Assembly: GCA_046349615.1 (NCBI GenBank)
Contig: JAXMBZ010000001.1
Span: 310,001-374,000, forward strand
Length of the DNA: 64,000 nucleotides
Direction: 5' to 3'
Source of the DNA: JADJNY01 sp046349615
Lineage (GTDB): Bacteria; Planctomycetota; UBA1135; GCA-002686595
Part shown: piece after piece, positions 61,532-64,000 of the stretch
How positions within the stretch are numbered: the first letter of the stretch is position 1
Layout: the number at the start of each line of letters is the position of its first letter
Position numbers and translations under genes: made by a program
Notes under the pieces: generated by a model
The model's database searches: none
Told to the model about the DNA's origin: nothing
What the model saw: only the letters and a program-made list of their open reading frames with translations

Positions 61532-62923
61532 TCAGGGGCACCAGGTCGTCAGCAGGGCGTCGCTCGTGTTGAAGAGCGCGCCGCCGCCGGCGACGTCGCG
61601 GTAGATGCACTGGAAGTACCAGGATTGTCCCGCGCTGATCGTGAGGCCGGTTGGGGGGGATTGGGTGTTCAGCGCGAAGCCGAGCTCTCCGAAGAAGTCG
61701 GCCGTTCGAACGGGGAGTTGGATCGTCGGGCCGCCGATGCAGAGGAAGCCGTTGCCGAACGGGAGCTGCGTCGGGGTTTGGCCCGCGAGGAAGAAGGCGT
61801 TGACGCCGGGGCGCAGGCCCGTGCAGCGGAGCGTGAAGTTGTTCTGCGAGAGGTAGGTGCCGCCGGAGAACGCCATGCGCGCGCCGGCGCCGACGGAGTT
61901 CGGTGCTCCGACGCAGGTCGTCGTCGGCGCGGTGCAGGGTAGACCCGGAGAAACGTCGGCGGGCCAGGCGTTCGAGAGCGCGGAGCCCGCGGTGCCCGGT
62001 ACTCTGACGAGGACGTCGCCCGGTCCGGCGAGCGGCGGCACGCTGACGGTGATCTGCGTTCCGCCCGCGGTCGAGAGCACGCCGGTGAACTTGATCGGGT
62101 CGCCGAGCGCGACGGTCGCCGACGGCGTCGCGCGCGTGAACCACACTTCGTTGCCGGTCGCGGCGAAGTTCTGGCCGGTGATCGTGATCGCGCCCGGGAC
62201 GACGCTCACGCCGGTGATCACGGGCTTCGTCGGCGCGGCGGCGAGGTAGACGAAGGCGAGCCCTGCGACGTCGTCGGCTTCGATCGAACGCTCGGGGACG
62301 CCGTTCGCGATGATCGCGCCCTGCATCGTGCTGCCGGCGACCGGCGTGTGGTCGAGACCGAGCGCGTGGCCGTACTCGTGCGTCGCGACGCCTTGGAGGT
62401 CGACCTCGCCGGGCAGCAGTTGATCGCTCGGTCCGTCGCTCCACGTCCACGTCTGGTAGTAGCGAATGCGCCAACCGTCGGTGCCCGGCACCTCGGTGAA
62501 CGCGTACACGCCGCCCGCGGAGCCCGAGATCTCGGAGTGGATGTTGTCGTCGGTGCCGCCGACGCCCGTCGCTTCCCCTTGGAACACGGGGTCGAAGTTC
62601 GCGCCGCCGGAGCCGAGCCCGCCGGGTTGGTACGGGTCGCCGTCGCCGTTGCCGTGGAGCCGGCTGCCCCATTCGACGCAGGCCTTCCAGATCGCAACCG
62701 TCGCGCCCGTGTAGCCGGGGAAGTTCGGATCGGGCGCGACGTTGTCGTTCGCCGTCGGCGCCGTGAAGTTGTTGAGGACGCGGAAGTCGCGCTGGCCGAG
62801 GCCGAGCACGCCTCCGTTCGTCGCGAAGGCGGAGCTGCGCACCGGGAGCCAGAGCACGAGCGCGGCGCCGGCGACGACGAGCGTCCCGCCGACCTCGAGC
62901 ACGCGGCGTCGAGCGAGCCTCAT
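61532..62923 (-). CDS. Secreted matrixin-type zinc metalloprotease
   Basis: 463 residues. An Arg-rich signal or anchor (RLARRRVLEVGGTLVVAGAA). The zinc site is HEYGHALGLDH with His182, Glu183, His186 and His192, the matrixin pattern HExxHxxGxxH. An IPT/TIG-like domain follows (ITGVSVVPGAITITGQNF). The last 110 residues match the C-terminal module of copies A-E: a CVGAPNSVGAGARMAFSGG start, FGNGFLCIGG, YFQCIYRD and LTTW. It probably cuts proteins outside the cell. The start overlaps the stop of the upstream gene (ATGA), so the two are translationally coupled. Confidence 0.88.
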   Translation of the reverse strand: MRLARRRVLEVGGTLVVAGAALVLWLPVRSSAFATNGGVLGLGQRDFRVLNNFTAPTANDNVAPDPNFPGYTGATVAIWKACVEWGSRLHGNGDGDPYQPGGLGSGGANFDPVFQGEATGVGGTDDNIHSEISGSAGGVYAFTEVPGTDGWRIRYYQTWTWSDGPSDQLLPGEVDLQGVATHEYGHALGLDHTPVAGSTMQGAIIANGVPERSIEADDVAGLAFVYLAAAPTKPVITGVSVVPGAITITGQNFAATGNEVWFTRATPSATVALGDPIKFTGVLSTAGGTQITVSVPPLAGPGDVLVRVPGTAGSALSNAWPADVSPGLPCTAPTTTCVGAPNSVGAGARMAFSGGTYLSQNNFTLRCTGLRPGVNAFFLAGQTPTQLPFGNGFLCIGGPTIQLPVRTADFFGELGFALNTQSPPTGLTISAGQSWYFQCIYRDVAGGGALFNTSDALLTTWCP

Positions 62924-63516
62924 CGGCGCTTCTCCTTCGCTTCGGCGGCGCGATGCGCCTTCGCGCGCGCGAGCTCCGCGACCTGCGCGCGCAGCGCGTC
63001 GAGGCGCACGTTCTCCACGAGGGCATAGCCATCTCCGCGGCCCTGGACGATCGCGCCCTGGGCGGCGTCGAACGCGCGGTAGAGCCCGCCGTGCGCGGCA
63101 TAGAGCGCGTTCCCGGCCATGCCGCCGCCCGCGTTGTCCGTGTGCTTGTAGAACGCGACGATCTTGTTGCCGAGGCGCACGTCGTCCGCGGCCGGCGCCT
63201 CGGAGTTGAAGACGCCGTGGCGCGCGTCGACGAAGCCGCCGGCGAAGAACACCTCGACCGTGCGCGGCGTGCCATCGGCGAGCGAGCGTCCCTCGATCGT
63301 CAGCAACGTGAAGTAGAGCTCCGGTCCGTCCTTCGCGTCGTCGATGCGGACGACGCGCGAGCGCGTGATCGTGCCTTCGATCGCTCCATCGCTCTTCACG
63401 ACGATCGCGGCGAGGTCGAGACGCTCGATGGAAGCGCGCGCGCTGGGAGCGAACGCGCAGAGCAGCGCGGCGACGGTGCAGGCGCGCGCGAGGTGGTGGA
63501 GGAGCGGGGTCGGCAT
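62920..63516 (-). CDS. Secreted protein of unknown function, coupled to metalloprotease
   Basis: 198 residues with signal peptide (ARACTVAALLCAFAPSARA). The body has beta-rich segments ERLDLAAIVVKSDGAIEGTI, YFTLLTIEGRSLADGTPRTV and VEVFFAGGFVDARHGVFNSE, and a basic C-terminal tail (RAAEAKEKRR). I do not recognise a family. It is upstream of and overlaps the matrixin gene by 4 nt, so it may be a chaperone, propeptide-like inhibitor or partner of the protease. The palindrome GGAA-N5-TTCC lies 30 nt before its start. Confidence 0.75.
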   Translation of the reverse strand: MPTPLLHHLARACTVAALLCAFAPSARASIERLDLAAIVVKSDGAIEGTITRSRVVRIDDAKDGPELYFTLLTIEGRSLADGTPRTVEVFFAGGFVDARHGVFNSEAPAADDVRLGNKIVAFYKHTDNAGGGMAGNALYAAHGGLYRAFDAAQGAIVQGRGDGYALVENVRLDALRAQVAELARAKAHRAAEAKEKRR

Positions 63517-63545
63517 GGGCGGCGGAGTCGGTGACGGCGCGAGCC

Positions 63546-63558
63546 GGAAGAGTTTTCC
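63546..63558. promoter_or_regulatory. GGAA-N5-TTCC palindrome upstream of metalloprotease operon
   Basis: GGAAGAGTTTTCC, 30 nt before the start at 63516 (minus strand). A minus-strand TAGAGT (63583-63588) lies upstream of it, so here the palindrome would fall near or after the transcription start. Confidence 0.4.
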
Positions 63559-63623
63559 GCCTCGCGAACGAGTGCTCCCCGAACTCTACCTGCACCGGCT
63601 CGATCCGGGCAGGGGCGCGCCGC

Positions 63624-64000
63624 TCAGCGGGCCGCCGACGCGTCGTCCTCGGGCCAGGGCCCGGGCCCGAGGAAGGCGGCGAGCTTCGCGTCGTTCGGGT
63701 AGAGCTTGACGAGCTCCTCGATCAACGCGCGGCCGCTCGGATCGCCGAGGCGCACGAGCGCGATGCCGAGCTTCCGCTTGACCACTTGGTGCGTCGCGCG
63801 GAGCTCGAGCGCGCGCTTCCACGCCCGCGCGGCGCCCGCGAGGTCGTTCGCCGACTTGCGCGCGTCGCCAGCGAGGTTCCAGTAGTCGAAGTCGTCCCGG
63901 CCGAGCGTCGCGAGCGCGTCGAGGCGCTTCACCGCGGTCGCGGGCTCGAGCGACTCGAGGTCCGCGCGCGCGAGCGTCTTCTCGAGCGCGAGCCACGGCG
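63624..64000 (-). CDS. TPR-like protein, C-terminal part (cut by window edge)
   Basis: The frame is open from the window edge to a TGA at 63624, so only about 125 C-terminal residues are seen. It contains TPR-like helices DDFDYWNLAGDARKSANDLA and WKRALELRATHQVVKRKLGI, then PSGRALIEELVKLYPNDAKL. The start lies outside the window; an internal GTG or ATG should not be taken as the start because the frame continues (PWLALEKTLARADLESLEP). It is upstream of the metalloprotease operon on the same strand, with a 107-bp gap. Its role is unknown. Confidence 0.7.
   Translation of the reverse strand, partial: PWLALEKTLARADLESLEPATAVKRLDALATLGRDDFDYWNLAGDARKSANDLAGAARAWKRALELRATHQVVKRKLGIALVRLGDPSGRALIEELVKLYPNDAKLAAFLGPGPWPEDDASAAR

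Noticed and set aside
1..64000. tRNA or rRNA genes
   Set aside because: No cloverleaf-like segment with a conserved T-loop and no rRNA sequence was noticed on reading; a covariance search could not be run here.

Overview
The window is about 64 kb of very GC-rich bacterial DNA, densely packed with genes on both strands. Several things point to a planctomycete of the deep-branching, marine type. There is a secreted protein with DUF1080, glucose/sorbosone-dehydrogenase-like and CxxCH haem modules. There is a DUF2961 lipoprotein and an ECF sigma factor fused to a membrane segment and carboxypeptidase-regulatory repeats. A family of secreted proteins carries the CPCxNxGxxGxGCxNS signature. This placement is inference from gene content. 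No rRNA, tRNA, CRISPR array, prophage or insertion sequence was seen.

Layout. 1-551: start of a B12-binding radical SAM protein (runs off the left edge). 778-8834: complete potassium-uptake operon, a mini-membrane-protein then kdpF-A-B-C-D-E. 8880-21078: housekeeping genes (dienelactone hydrolase, radical SAM protein, lptB, an oversized signal peptidase I, DUF1569, RluA-type pseudouridine synthase, O-methyltransferase, lepA, YjbQ, rdgB-rph, birA). 21246-23560: a small membrane-anchored protein coupled to a secreted protein with deiminase-fold motifs. 23798-37030: five paralogous secreted proteins of about 570 residues, four in tandem and a fifth beyond a FliA-type sigma factor, apt and argS. 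37214-47224: PVC-type haem protein, two lipoproteins, a 24-residue membrane peptide plus lexA, and a DUF2961-erythromycin esterase-like fusion. 47331-55268: ABC-F ATPase, an unknown gene, a methyltransferase, a VWA/MoxR-like AAA+ pair, a HIT protein and a PyrK-like reductase. 55285-64000: sigma-factor fusion, GT-C/TPR membrane protein, a matrixin-type metalloprotease operon and the end of a TPR protein.

Main points of interest. (1) The five-copy secreted family has no function I can name. Its C-terminal module recurs on the metalloprotease at 61532-62923, so it may be a shared surface or export module. (2) A 127-bp element occurs twice (37067-37193 and 61383-61509). In each copy a conserved block is joined to a long hairpin whose arms differ completely between copies yet still pair. 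In both cases it lies just past the stop codon of a minus-strand gene for a secreted protein. (3) A palindrome GGAA-N5-TTCC lies upstream of most family members and of the metalloprotease operon. (4) lexA is preceded by a 24-residue membrane peptide and a cluster of GTTCGGG repeats. (5) Three unusual fusions or enlargements involve secretion and envelope functions: sigma factor with extracellular domain, DUF2961 with esterase, and a 494-residue signal peptidase I.
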